Source: Nitzschia sp. pyKryTriq1 (Eukaryota > Bacillariophyta > Bacillariophyceae > Bacillariales > Bacillariaceae). From it: DNA of 64,000 nt. A model generated the notes under the pieces. That model did no database searches, was not told the origin of the DNA, and worked only from the letters and a program-made list of their open reading frames with translations. The stretch is from the NCBI GenBank assembly GCA_956465555.1, contig OY101119.1, positions 2,280,629 to 2,344,628 of the forward strand, in the 5' to 3' direction. Below are positions 10,337 through 24,161 of this stretch, piece after piece. Within the stretch, counting starts at the first letter, position 1; every line of letters begins with the position of its first letter. The position numbers were made by a program, and so were the translations under genes.

Positions 10337-12072
10337 ATGTCAACAGTCACTATGGGCGACGACAAGCCCACCGAGGAAGACGCCAAACTCCCCCCTGTTG
10401 CTGCTGCTTCTCCTTCTGCTGCTGAAAAGGAAGAGGAGGACTCCGTTTCCGCATCCGTGCCGGAATCCGAGGAGAGCCCCGACAAAGCAGTGAAGAAGCG
10501 CACGTGGAAGAAGCCAAAGGACAAGCCCAAGCGCCCGCTGAGTGCTTACAACATTTTCTTCCGTAAGTTGAAAACGTGATGGTGAAGTGATCATCAGATA
10601 CTGTGGTGCCGGTAGGATCAGCCCCCTCACTTACTGTTTCTTTATTTGTATCCCTTGATTGTTGTGCGTGTGTTTCAGAACATGCGCGGACCCGAATTGT
10701 CGACGGGTTCACTGAAGAGGCGACACCGGAAGAGGTAGTGAGAAGCATCGAGCGGATTCTCTCGAAGAGTCGGGAGAAGAGACGACACCGAAAATCTCAC
10801 GGCCGGATAAGCTTTGGGGACCTTGCGCGGGCGATTGCGGATCAGTGGAAAGCCATCAACCCGAAGCTCAAGGAGATTTTTGACCACTATGCGGAAGTCG
10901 ACATGATCCGGTATCGAAGGGAGGTTAAGGTTTGGAAAGAGAAGAAGGAGCTTGAGAGCGAGGCTAACGCCATGGCTAAGCACAGCGATTTCATCAACTC
11001 GATGAACAGTTCATTCAATTCCACAAGCTCGGAGCTTGAAGCTTTGCCGCACGAGGGGAGTGCCAGTGACCCGAGAGCAATGCACGAGTCTTTCAACTCG
11101 TCGTATTCTTCCACGGGGGACTCGGCATCTGCGGGACGTCGTAGAATGCAGGCAGATTCGATGAACCTCGCGATTCAAAGGCAACAGCAGATCCTACGGC
11201 AGCAATTGAATGGTTCGGGAGGTATTGACTTTGCGAACAACAACAACAACAACATGATGGGCAATAACCGCCAAGCGACCTCGATGAATAACACCCTCCC
11301 CGGATCGCAAGCCTTCCATCAATCTTTCTCGAGCCTGCCTGCGCCCATTGCAGAATTTGAACCGTCATCCACCTTCCAAATGCCACAGACGATGCAACAA
11401 CTAGGGATGCAACAGGAGAGGCAACTGGAACAAATGCGACAGTTGCAAATGCAACAGCTCCAAATTCAACAGCAAATAGAGATGCAGAAAAACCAGTTCC
11501 GACAGAATGTTGGTATGCATAGCAACAACATGAACATGAACATGAACATGAACAACAACAGCATGGGCCAACAATCGTGGTTCTCGGATATTAGGAGTCC
11601 GCCCTTTTTGACCCCCCAGCCAACCGAAATGCCCTTAAAGCCTCCCTCCTCTGTGAACACCTCTCTGGATCAAAGTATGCATCTTGGGGATGCTCTACAC
11701 GGTCCATCGGCTCATGTTTCGGACTATTCCAACTCGCATGCTTCCGGCTTTGCATCCACTCGTTCGCTCGGTGGGATGAGCTTTTCGGACGGCACCATGG
11801 CCGGATCCTTTAACAATGATATGCAAGTACAGCAACAGCAACAGTTGCAGCAACAACAGTACGCGTTCATGCAGCAGCAACACAACAGTTTTAGCGGTCC
11901 TTTCGGTCGCATGGGCCTCAACCATCAGCAGGGCGGCGGCGATCATCATGGAGGGTTCAACAACAACAATAATAATAATATGGTCGCCTTCTCCAACAAC
12001 GACGACAATGATGTCAAACTACAGCATGATCTCACGGGTTTGATGGATTCCAGTACGAATATGGAAAGTTAG
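10337..12072 (+). CDS. HMG-box protein with Q/N-rich tail (paralogue 1)
   Basis: Two exons, 10337-10562 and 10679-12072, with a 116-bp intron (GTAAGT...TTTCAG) inside the HMG box. The product is 539 aa. After an acidic, Ala/Ser-rich start comes KKPKDKPKRPLSAYNIFF (about residues 58-75), then helix 1, an inserted basic segment of about 30 residues ending in RRHRKSHG, and the second half of the box (ISFGDLARAIADQWKAI...). HMG boxes bend DNA, and the insert between helices 1 and 2 is a feature I associate with stramenopile members. The tail of over 350 residues is rich in Gln, Asn, Met and Ser, like a low-complexity activation region. A paralogue lies convergently at 15162-16412 with CTP synthase between them; that copy has no intron in the box. 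Likely a nuclear transcription or chromatin factor. Confidence 0.85.
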
Positions 12073-14744
<2,672 letters not shown>

Positions 14745-15161
14745 AAGATATACTACAATGTAGTTTAGATATGGTTTCATGAGGGGTTCTTTGGTTTTGC
14801 GTAGCGACATTGTCCTGCTGCAGTTGTGGCCTAGATCATTTTTCTCTTGCCTCGCCAGGGCATATAGCTATGTATGTACAGCACGCAAATTACGCTAATT
14901 GATGCTATCTGTAAAATAGCTCGTCTATTCGATAACCTAGAAGAAGTATTGGGTAAAAGAGCAGTGTCTAAACCCTTCTACTTCTGCCCCGGAGTAGAAC
15001 ATATTGAAGAAAATGCGGCGATCGTTCGTCAGCAAGTGGCTTGTGTAAAACTACTAATTCTTAAAATATATCCCTCATCCATCAATACTAATATAGTCCA
15101 CGTCACAAGCGAGGGCAGTATCACTGAGGAGAACATCAACCTTGCAGTGACAAGTGCAAAC
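14745..15161. other. Intergenic, convergent 3' ends
   Basis: Short region between the 3' ends of CTP synthase and HMG-box paralogue 2. Nothing else seen. Confidence 0.6.
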
Positions 15162-16412
15162 TCAAATGTTCGACAAGTCCAAGTTTGACAAATAATTCTC
15201 GAGATCCGTCCCTCCCCCGCCCTGATCAAAAGAGAGAACATTATCGGCTCCTTGTTGAAGTTGCACCATCCCCTGGTTGTTCACCATATGACTCTGTTGT
15301 AATTGTTGTTGTAGAAGTTGTTGTTGCCTTATGAGAATCTGTTGCTGTCGTTGAAGTTGCTGCTGCTGGAGATTGTTTTGATGCCGGAGCTGGTCGAGCT
15401 CCGCGGCAGTTGGATTGCCAGAGGAAACTATGAGGGGCGGACCCAGACTATCCATCTGGAGCCCCTGATTCGAAAGGTATTGCATATTTATAAGTGACTG
15501 CTGACCAAAATTCGACATGCCCTGGTTGATGTGATTTCCCATGAGATGCGAAGATGAATCGCCCGCATTCACAAAGCCAGGAATCTCCGTGTTAATGTTC
15601 GGCATGCTCATATGCATGTTGGGTCTTGCGTTTCTCAGCATATCGCCAATGGGTATCGGCTCAAGACTCAGTTCCGAGCCTACACTCGAGAAGGACGAGT
15701 TCATTGAGTCGTAAAAATTTTGCCTTGGAGCCCATGCATCGTCCGAGTTCGAGTGCTGAGAGGCCGTATAGTTGTCGAGGCCGTATTCTGCATCGCTGCC
15801 GAGGCTAGAGAACGAGTCTTGCATGCCGTTTCCGCTGCCATCCGTGGCCCCTTCTTTTGCATAAGCCTCGTTCTCTTTTTTATCTTTCCAGTTTTTGACA
15901 TCTTTCCTGTATCGCCGCATGTCGAGTTCGGCGTAGTGTTCAAAAACTGCCTTCTGTTCCGGCGCGATCGCTTTCCACTTTTCAGCAATCTTCCTCGCTA
16001 GATCTCCAAAGCTGATTCGACCATGAGTCTTCCGGTGTCGTCTTGTGTCACGCGACGTACTTAATATGTTCTCAATGGATCGAATTGCTTCTTCCGCGGT
16101 GCACATTTCCGGCCTTCCTTCGACAATGCGAGACCGCTCATGCTTGAAGAAAATGTTGTAAGCACTCAACGGTCGCTTGGGCTTGTCCTTTGGTTTTTTC
16201 CACGTGCGTCGTTTGCCTCTCGACCCACTTCCCGAGGAACTCACAGAGCCACCTGCCGAAGGACAACGCCCTGGAGAGCGACCCCTAGCTACTCCGTCCG
16301 AATCGTAGTGGACTTCATTCTCTTGAATATCTTCGAGTTCCTTATCGAGCTCCTCAAAATCCTCCGATCCTTTCGGCTTGCTGTCGCTGTCACTCATTTT
16401 CTCTATAACCAC
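15162..16412 (-). CDS. HMG-box protein with Q-rich tail (paralogue 2)
   Basis: Intronless, 416 aa; the first Met is at 16412 and a second, five codons later, fits equally well (MSDSDSK). The order matches paralogue 1: acidic start, RTWKKPKDKPKRPLSAYNIF, helix 1, a basic insert of about 30 residues ending in RRHRKTHG, ISFGDLARKIAEKWKAI, then a long Ser/Asn/Gln-rich tail with a poly-Gln region near the end. The HMG box here is uninterrupted at the place where paralogue 1 has an intron. Expected to be a nuclear DNA-binding protein. Confidence 0.85.
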   Translation of the reverse strand: MVIEKMSDSDSKPKGSEDFEELDKELEDIQENEVHYDSDGVARGRSPGRCPSAGGSVSSSGSGSRGKRRTWKKPKDKPKRPLSAYNIFFKHERSRIVEGRPEMCTAEEAIRSIENILSTSRDTRRHRKTHGRISFGDLARKIAEKWKAIAPEQKAVFEHYAELDMRRYRKDVKNWKDKKENEAYAKEGATDGSGNGMQDSFSSLGSDAEYGLDNYTASQHSNSDDAWAPRQNFYDSMNSSFSSVGSELSLEPIPIGDMLRNARPNMHMSMPNINTEIPGFVNAGDSSSHLMGNHINQGMSNFGQQSLINMQYLSNQGLQMDSLGPPLIVSSGNPTAAELDQLRHQNNLQQQQLQRQQQILIRQQQLLQQQLQQSHMVNNQGMVQLQQGADNVLSFDQGGGGTDLENYLSNLDLSNI

Positions 16413-17163
16413 CAGCTTTTATACTATATCATCAGCGAATGGCCCTCTCTAACCTGGGGTTTACTTGCACTGTTAGTATTGCACGAGGACTTTTACCAAT
16501 GCAATTCCTGTTCTGTCCATCAAACTAACGAAAACCCAATCGATCGTCGAAGGCGACAAGTTACTTCTGGTGGAGTACCAGGTACCAGGTAGACTACCGG
16601 TAGTAGTAGCCTGTACGAATGCTCAGTACTGGCGTGTTTTTATTGTTGAACTGCACCCATGTCAGCACGGCAATAACGTGCTTCGACGTTTGGCGTTGAG
16701 ATTTCCACTTGCGGACATCCGGACAGAATTGTCGTAGTTAGTCTCGTACAGTCACACTGGTCAGAGGGGTTGGCTTTAGCACGAAATTATGACATGTGCA
16801 TCGTGGCTCGCCGTCGAAAATGTCCCAAGAGAAATGACCGGTTGGTTCGAGCAGGTTCGAGCTTCTTTGAGAGGTTCGTCGACGACGACCGACGACGACA
16901 CTCCTCGTTTCACGACGACGGAGTGACTTTCACACCAAATGGTACTTTTCTACACATACGTACGGTACCGGTACAGACAGTACTAAGGAGTGTTTTTGCT
17001 TGGGGAATCACGGCCGAAACCGGCACTCAAATTCTCGCGAAATAGCCTGTGATCGTTAAGTAAGTCAGAGTGGCGAATCATGATCATCTTATTTACTGCA
17101 TAAATTTTATTTTTATTATTTTTATTTTTGTGGACGTCCGGTTGGACCGGCGTTTTTTTTACT
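16413..17163. other. Intergenic
   Basis: No supported gene. TACCGGTA palindromes occur at 16595 and 16966. The right side adjoins the retroelement at 17164. Confidence 0.6.
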
Positions 17164-17382
17164 GAGTCTTGGGGAATAACGTGGATTCCTGCAGACTCCA
17201 CCTCTCTCACGCGCGCCTTGTTCTCCGCACCTCCACGTGGAATACCTCATCTCCATAAGCTATCTACAAGTCCGTATATCCTTATGTACTTGGTCTATGA
17301 CAGAGCGTGTGATCCCCGATTTGCCGTTATTTTCGAGTAAATTTCGAATTACTGGCTCATCGGGGAAGTGCTCGCCCGTACC
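17164..17382 (-). repeat. Split direct repeat B2 of the PAT-like element
   Basis: 219 bp, identical by eye to 17681-17899. Confidence 0.9.
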
Positions 17383-17401
17383 CTTGGTGTGGGTGGGTGG
17401 G

Positions 17402-17680
17402 AAAGCTTTTACTCTACTATCTATTCCACTGATCTCGATGCTCGAATTGCGACGATTTGCAGAATTGTGAGCTCTCGGCTCGTTTGCAGATCGATCTCGA
17501 ATGATCCTGCGATCACTCTTTCGATTGCTCGCCGTCCTCACTCATCTCTGCAGCCTGCGCCATTTCTTCCGCCCATCTACCAATCAGATTCATTTGATGG
17601 CGTCATCATTACTCCGTCTGTCAGGCGTGCGCCTTCCATCAGAAGCTCCTTCTGCCTCCGTCTGGCCGGCTGTCGAGTCA
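17402..17680 (-). repeat. Split direct repeat A2 of the PAT-like element
   Basis: 279 bp, identical by eye to 19073-19351. Confidence 0.9.
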
Positions 17681-17899
17681 GAGTCTTGGGGAATAACGTG
17701 GATTCCTGCAGACTCCACCTCTCTCACGCGCGCCTTGTTCTCCGCACCTCCACGTGGAATACCTCATCTCCATAAGCTATCTACAAGTCCGTATATCCTT
17801 ATGTACTTGGTCTATGACAGAGCGTGTGATCCCCGATTTGCCGTTATTTTCGAGTAAATTTCGAATTACTGGCTCATCGGGGAAGTGCTCGCCCGTACC
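17681..17899 (-). repeat. Split direct repeat B1 of the PAT-like element
   Basis: 219 bp, abuts A2 directly and matches B2. Confidence 0.9.
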
Positions 17900-19072
17900 A
17901 AGCTTTGAAGGGACGCTGGTCTTGTTGACGAAGGAAACTCAGAGGATGATCATGGCTCTGTCTCCAGTAAAAAGAATGAGATTGCAATCTCTTTGGTTGT
18001 TTTTCGTGTTAGATCATCCGCCAATTTGTTGTCTTGCGTGCTAACTCGGTCTGACACCGTGCCGAATTCTGATATACGTAGGATACTGCTGAGTACCCGC
18101 GCCAACGCTCCTGCGACTTGACTGGTGGTTCGTGCCGATCCTTTGCCTGCTGCCTTGTTTGCTGTGTTGTTGTCACCATTTAGTTCCAGCAATGGCGGCC
18201 ACTGGAGTTGAATGTCACGATATCTGTAAGTGACAATCGCTGCTGCTGTATTCAGAATGCTCGCCACAAACTCCAGCCAGTTGATGTGTGCATCTTTGTT
18301 GCTACCTTGGTTGAGCGTTTTTACAATCCAGGTTTCAAATTCGGGTCCGAATTCTTTCCATGACGTTTGAAACCAATAACACAGGTCCGGAGAGTGTCCC
18401 CCCGCTCCTTCGCCCGAACTAGCATCTTGGTACAACACAAAGTCGGCTTTTCTTCGGATGACGTGACTTATCGGTTTGCGCCAGTCATCAACGTTTCCTT
18501 CGATTGCTTCGTTGAGCGCTTGAATCAACCATTCGGCATGGTCATGGACTGCTGCTGGTGTCCAGGTTTGTTCCTTGGAGTTCCATAGTGCCCTTGAATA
18601 TCGACTGTCTATTAGATCGTAGATCCTCATAGCTGTCCGTATTTGAAACGACGAGAGAGTCTTGTCGTGTTGGAGTTGGATATCCGGATCCGTTGCTTTG
18701 CTTGGCATTGGATTTTCCGGCGCCTTGACCGCTCGCGTGAGAAGGTTTCAAGGTCTTCTTGAAATTGGATTGAGTGACTCCTTGGTCGATCGTAGATCTT
18801 CCGGGATGGGGAGACGTATTTTTCGTTTTATACTCTAACACGCGCAATATGGTACGATGTTCGAACGCCTTTTAAAACGAAGCAGTGAATCAACCTGCCT
18901 TGGTCATTGCCGCGTCCCGGCGTTGGCGTGAACCGGTCGTCGGGACTTTTCATCATTGGCGGGACGCTCCTAACAAACGAACGAGTTCCAACCCGCCAAC
19001 GATTTTTTGTATACACTTACTTACGTGTGAACTGATACGGTTTCTGTACTTGTTTGCTACTGTAGTAAAGTA

Positions 19073-19351
19073 AAAGCTTTTACTCTACTATCTATTCCAC
19101 TGATCTCGATGCTCGAATTGCGACGATTTGCAGAATTGTGAGCTCTCGGCTCGTTTGCAGATCGATCTCGAATGATCCTGCGATCACTCTTTCGATTGCT
19201 CGCCGTCCTCACTCATCTCTGCAGCCTGCGCCATTTCTTCCGCCCATCTACCAATCAGATTCATTTGATGGCGTCATCATTACTCCGTCTGTCAGGCGTG
19301 CGCCTTCCATCAGAAGCTCCTTCTGCCTCCGTCTGGCCGGCTGTCGAGTCA
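19073..19351 (-). repeat. Terminal repeat A1 of the PAT-like element
   Basis: 279 bp, the left end of the element when read on the minus strand; matches A2. Confidence 0.9.
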
Positions 19352-19673
19352 CGTAAACGCAAGAAGAGAAGCACGAAATAGCAGCTGTTGTTCCACGCAC
19401 CCGGAGCGAGAATGGGCTGGATCGCCTGTTTGTATGTGTGGAGAATGAGAGTCCCACGTAGAAATTACAGCCCGTACAAATTCGTACAGTATTGCATGTT
19501 ATAGAATAAAGTACAGGCGGTGCTGGTACCGGTAGTGTCTCTCGGCTTCCTTCCATCTTTAGCTCTGTGCACCACTGTTTGGGTATTGTGGACATCTCGC
19601 GCTAACGTACCAGTACTTCTTTCCTGTCACTTGGTCATAGTTGTTTTAAACGAGGAAGCTGAATCAGCGTATT
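19352..19673. other. Intergenic
   Basis: Upstream region of the Q-rich gene, with one TACCGGTA palindrome at 19527. The retroelement sits only about 320 bp upstream of that gene and may influence its promoter. Confidence 0.5.
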
Positions 19674-20357
19674 ATGATGGAAAGGCTTGGAGTGAACAAT
19701 TTCCTCAGTGATGAGGAAGATCCAATTTCGTCCGGCGAAGACAGGATCGATTTCGATGGAAACGACTTCAGGGGAATCATGGATAGCGCAGAACTCGACA
19801 ACCTGGTCAACGACGGAGGAATGGGAGATAATTTCGGGCTCGATGATGCCGATTTAGATAAGCTTTTGAACCAACCGGATGACCTAAGTCTGGACGGTCT
19901 TAATGCCTCGGATGGGTCTATCGACCGCCTTACGTCGATGCCTATCGTCGAGGTAGACGACGATCAAGTCGAAGGCCTTCTCCGAAACATTGCGCAGGAA
20001 GAAGATATCCCCGTGCCTAATGCTCCCACTAGTAGCCACCATAATATGATGCAGCGCGAGGAGATGATGATGCAGGACGCCCGGCCCGATCCTCTTTTGG
20101 GCAGTCTTGGCAACGTGAATATGAGCATGGGAAGCATGGGGAATATGCCCCAACCGTGGCAGCAAAGGCAGCAGCAACAACAACAGCAGCACATGCAGCA
20201 GATGCAGCAACAACAGATGCATCAGCCATTTGGAATGCAGGCGATGGCCCAGGAAGTCGACGCGCTTCAGCGCATGGTAAATGATGCCATGATGCAGCCT
20301 TCTCCGGCTCGTCCCAACAATGCCATGTCAATGCCTCCTTCTAACATGAATCACCAA

Positions 20358-20392
<35 letters not shown>

Positions 20393-21293
20393 ACAACAAG
20401 GTGGGTTGGATCTCGAGCAAGAGAAAATGAAGCTTCTCAGCCGGCTGAGCGAAATTAACCAAAGGCAGAGTAGTAAGACGGACAGCATGCGATCTCATGG
20501 AATTAATAGCAACTCTGGGAATCCATTCATGCAGTCTGCCATGGCTCAAATGAGTAGCATGCTGCAGCAACAGCAACAGTTGCAGCAGAACAGACCTGCC
20601 GGGGTCGCCTCTGTCGGTGGCATGAGCGGTACCGGAGAAACACCGCTAACCAGTTTCCTGAGAAAGAGCCAGAAAACTCAGCCATCCGCCGCCGCCGCGA
20701 ATGCTGGGATGAGCATGCTTTCCAGCAATGTGCCTGGAGCTCCGATGGCCGCCAGCGTGTTTTCGGAGAACCCAGCGGAATTCGACAATTCTATGCTTTT
20801 GGGGCGTCGCAAGTCGAATAATCCTCTGTTCGGGGCGATGGATAGGACTACCGCTAGCCAAGATATGGTGCGCAAATTGTCCGCGAGAAGCCTTCTTGCT
20901 CGTACTGATTCTGGAGCGCATATTCGTGCTAGTGGCCTGGTCGGACAGGGCAACCATGGAAATGCCACCTGGGGCGATAATTCGTCGCCTTCCTTGTCCT
21001 TCAAGACCTCGGGGATTCTGCCCAAACATGCCTCTGACAATCATTTGTTGCGTGCTGCTCGAGGTGGGCTAGTTAACAGTCGAAGCAAACAGGGAAACAT
21101 GAGCAGGGAAAATTTGCGCCACACAAAAATGTCCTCGATGGGCTCGAGACATCCTTCGGAAGATTCTTTGGGGGGTCTGCCGATTAAAGTCCGTCATGGA
21201 TCAAAGCATAAGATGGGACTTTCTCGATCAAGTCCTTATCTAACGAACAATCAGGGAAACGCAGGTGGCAGTACAATGAATGCGGGATGGTAG
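19674..21293 (+). CDS. Q/M-rich nuclear-type protein of unknown function
   Basis: Intronless, 539 aa, starting at ATGATG. The first 130 residues are strongly acidic with many Asp/Leu pairs (such as LDDADLDKLLNQPDD), like an acidic activation or interaction region. Two Gln-rich runs follow, one with QQQQQQ and HMQQMQQQQMHQ, the other a pure poly-Gln tract near residues 225-245. The C-terminal third is Ser/Arg-rich and basic. No DNA-binding domain is recognised. Composition resembles a transcriptional co-regulator, but this is inference. The 5' neighbour is a young retroelement. Confidence 0.75.
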
Positions 21294-21469
21294 AGTCCCC
21301 CGCATATTCGACAAATGGGAAAAAAGACCGACCTTTTCTAAAAAGTCATTGCGCACAGCACCTACTGGTACCAGTCCACTGTTAATTGATGTCACACCTT
21401 CTCTACTAGCAGAATCAAAAATATTACGTTAGAGTACTTCACGAAAAACAGCCTTCATTTCTCTTCGCC

Positions 21470-23465
21470 TCATGGGTTGTTCGAATATTTGGCGGTAAAG
21501 TTTTTGTGGTGCTCCACGAACTTGTCGACTGCAGCATTCATTTTGTCATCGGGAGGCAAAAAGGTAGTACGGAAGCCGTAGCGACCTTCCTTCTGACCGA
21601 ATCCGCTTGCTGGAACGACACAGATACCTGTTTCCTCGAGAAGGGAAAGAGCATATAGTGTATCAGGGGCAAGACCTTCCTTTTCTGCTTGCTCTATCGC
21701 TTTCGGGGGGATTTCGATGCTAGGAAAGGCATACATTGCACCATCTGCTGGATTACAAGAAATACCATCCGCCGCGTTGAGTCCTTCGACGAGCTTTTTT
21801 GATCTTCGCTTCAAGCCTTCAAAGATCCCGCCCTCTTCTTGGGCAAATAATTCGTACGAATGGTCACCAGGTTTGGGACCCTTTACCATAAGACTCATCA
21901 TGACCTGCCCAGGTATGTTGGAGCAGAGTCCTGATGAAGCCAGCTTGTAGAGCTGAGCTTGGACATACTTGTCAATGTTGTGCAATTCCATGTAGCCACC
22001 GCGTCTGCCACATTCGCCGATGATTCCCTTACTTGTCGAATGAAAGCTTACCAACTGAAGATTCTCACAGCCTGGGGTTTCAAGAGCAACCTTCTTGGCA
22101 CTGATGAATTTCTTTTCATCTGAGTACACATTTCGTTGGTAGACTTCGTCTGCTAGTAGGACAATTCCATTTTCTGCACAAAATCTGCAAATCACCTCAA
22201 GGTCTTCTCTGGAGAAAACTTGTCCGGTCGGATTCCCTGGATTGATAATCGCAAGAGCCTTAACAGCGAGCGCATCGTCATGGGCTTCGTCCAAACGATT
22301 CTGCAACTCTTCTGCCGTAGCTGCCCAATTATTAGATTCATCGAGCTCGTAACCAATCTGATGGCCTCCCAACTTGGCAATCTGTCAACAACGACGTTAG
22401 TAGAGTAAAATTGTGGCACTGCCCGGTCCAGCTAGAAAACGATTACCACTTACAAGCGCAGAATAAATTGGATATTGAGGGATTGGAATCATGACGGCTT
22501 CCGAATCGTTGTCAATTAAGGTGGTGAGAACCAGTTCGATAGCTGTTGAAGCACCATTCGTTAAGAAAATATTTCCTGGATACGATGGGTGGCCATCTCT
22601 TTTCTGGATGAATTCGGCAACATCCTTGCGAAATTGTAAAACACCCTGAGAGCCCGAGTAAGCGCCTGTGCCAGCCGGCCCAATGGCTTGGCGCATTTCC
22701 TTGGCTCGCTGGACAACATCTGCAGGGAACATTTTCAAGACATCGGGGTGATCAACACCAACCTCGGCTGGTAGATCGCAAAGAGCAAGCACTTGTCTGT
22801 AGTATGTGATCGGATTTTGACCGACGGCTTGAGGGTTACCAATGTTGGTGAACAAAATGTCTTTTCCTTCGGCTTTCAACTCGTCAGCCCGCATGACGAC
22901 CTGGCCTCGCACAGCATATTGCATCCGTCGAACAGCTGTAAATTCGAAAATGAGCATAGGATAATTTGGATGGGTTTTCGGCCGACCTTCGCAAAGTACC
23001 GTGGATGAAGAACTTACCTTGATTCATGGTAACTTCATTGAGGGAATGATAGTCATCAGTATCAGCTTGAGGTCTTCTATCTCCGATATCTGGATGTCGC
23101 TCGTAGTACTTTGAAAACTCAGAGTTTGTTTCCGCTCCAAATTTTGTGGCGATGACTAGCCATGACTTGAACTCGGCGAGAGAAACCCCGTGGTCATGGG
23201 CTAGTTCGTCGAGGATCTTGAAGGCCCGCGGATGCACGCCCTTGTGGCCCACCGAATCCAAAAAGGTACGGATATCTTCGGGGGCGAGGTTAAAGGTGTG
23301 ATTGCTGTCGATGGCGCGGAATAATGTATCTGATCCACGGCCCGACGACAAATATGTTTTCCAGCACGACGCTTGCCATTTGGTCAGATGATCTGGATTT
23401 GTAGAGAAAAGCCGAACCAAATTACGGTTGCACCCAAATGAGCGAATAGTGTTGATCCGAAACAT
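21470..23465 (-). CDS. Alanine aminotransferase with EF-hand-like N-terminal region
   Basis: Three exons: 23465-23018, 22935-22454 and 22381-21470, with introns of 82 and 72 bp. The product is 613 aa. It transfers the amino group between alanine and 2-oxoglutarate using pyridoxal phosphate. Family signs are NIGNPQAVGQNPITYYRQVLAL, the INPGNPTGQVF motif, LADEVYQ and the PLP lysine in FHSTSKG. Arg in RTTFLPP near the end fits the carboxylate-binding site. The first 25 residues are basic and Ser-rich, like a mitochondrial presequence. Residues 47-107 are extra relative to the usual enzyme and look like a degenerate EF-hand pair: IDSNHTFNLAPEDIRTFL, then HDHGVSLAEFKSWL. Only the first loop keeps several oxygen-ligand positions. 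Length exceeds the plain family by about 110 residues. Confidence 0.92.
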
Positions 23466-24161
23466 GGTTTTCTAGTCTTGATGTGAGGGATTTCAAAGAG
23501 GAGTTTGATTGTTATTGTGGACAAATACATAAAAGATGGGCCGACGACGACGACGCCGATGCTGCAGTTTACTTTTCGAGTGCAAGTACAGTACCGGTAC
23601 ATAATACTACTGGTACAGTACTGGTACCGCGTACTGTGGTACCTGAGCCACTGAAAAAGATCTTTCGAATGCGAAGGCGGAGTGCGGCGAGAAAATGTTG
23701 TGATGCGGCGACCCGAACCCGAGTATTTTGGCGAATAACTATTAGTACTGTACTCTACTAGAGAGGAGGAGTATGAAATTGCTGAACATACAGTAGTAGT
23801 AGACAGCACTTTTTCGCTGCTTTACGGTATTCTACTTGTACGACTTGAAAGGCACAGACAAGTCTTGCCTGTGCCGCTCGCCAAGCATATCGCCCTACTG
23901 TACCGGTAAGATCTCTGCTAACGATAGCTACTACTACAAGCTAGAGAAAGAGATGGTCTCTACTTCGGATATCTAGTAGAGAAGCGCCCCGATCTTTCAT
24001 CGAATAGTATTGGTGATTACTGGGCCATGTCGACATGAGATCATTTGGTTGAGGAAATTTAGAAAGCACAGAACACAATTATCTCTGCACTTGATAGCCT
24101 CTTCTCTAGCTAGCTGTCAACGACACTATAGTTTAGGTTGAGTATCGCATACGTATGCGCC
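23466..24161. other. Intergenic
   Basis: No gene. It contains two TACCGGTA palindromes (23592, 23901) and copy 2 of the 25-bp dispersed repeat. Confidence 0.6.
23806..23830 (+). repeat. 25-bp dispersed intergenic repeat, copy 2
   Basis: Matches 8966-8990 at 24 of 25 bases by eye; both copies are intergenic. Confidence 0.85.

Larger units (their letters stand above)
17164..19351 (-). mobile_element. Tyrosine-recombinase retroelement fossil with split direct repeats (PAT/DIRS order)
   Basis: Read on the minus strand the order is A1 (19351-19073), body, B1 (17899-17681), A2 (17680-17402), B2 (17382-17164). The 279-bp A copies look identical to each other, and so do the 219-bp B copies. This A-body-B-A-B layout is the split-direct-repeat structure of PAT-like elements, not the two plain repeats of an LTR element. 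The short body keeps an RNase H-like coding part (about 18708-17950) with the expected acidic positions (YQDAS, WLEF, NGDNN, LADDLTR). No target-site duplication is obvious, as expected for this order. The copy is incomplete, and the matching repeats suggest a very recent insertion. Confidence 0.8.

Noticed and set aside
17164-19351. Reading the repeats as two LTRs of an ordinary LTR retroelement
   Set aside because: The repeats occur in A, B-A-B order, which fits split direct repeats and not a pair of LTRs.
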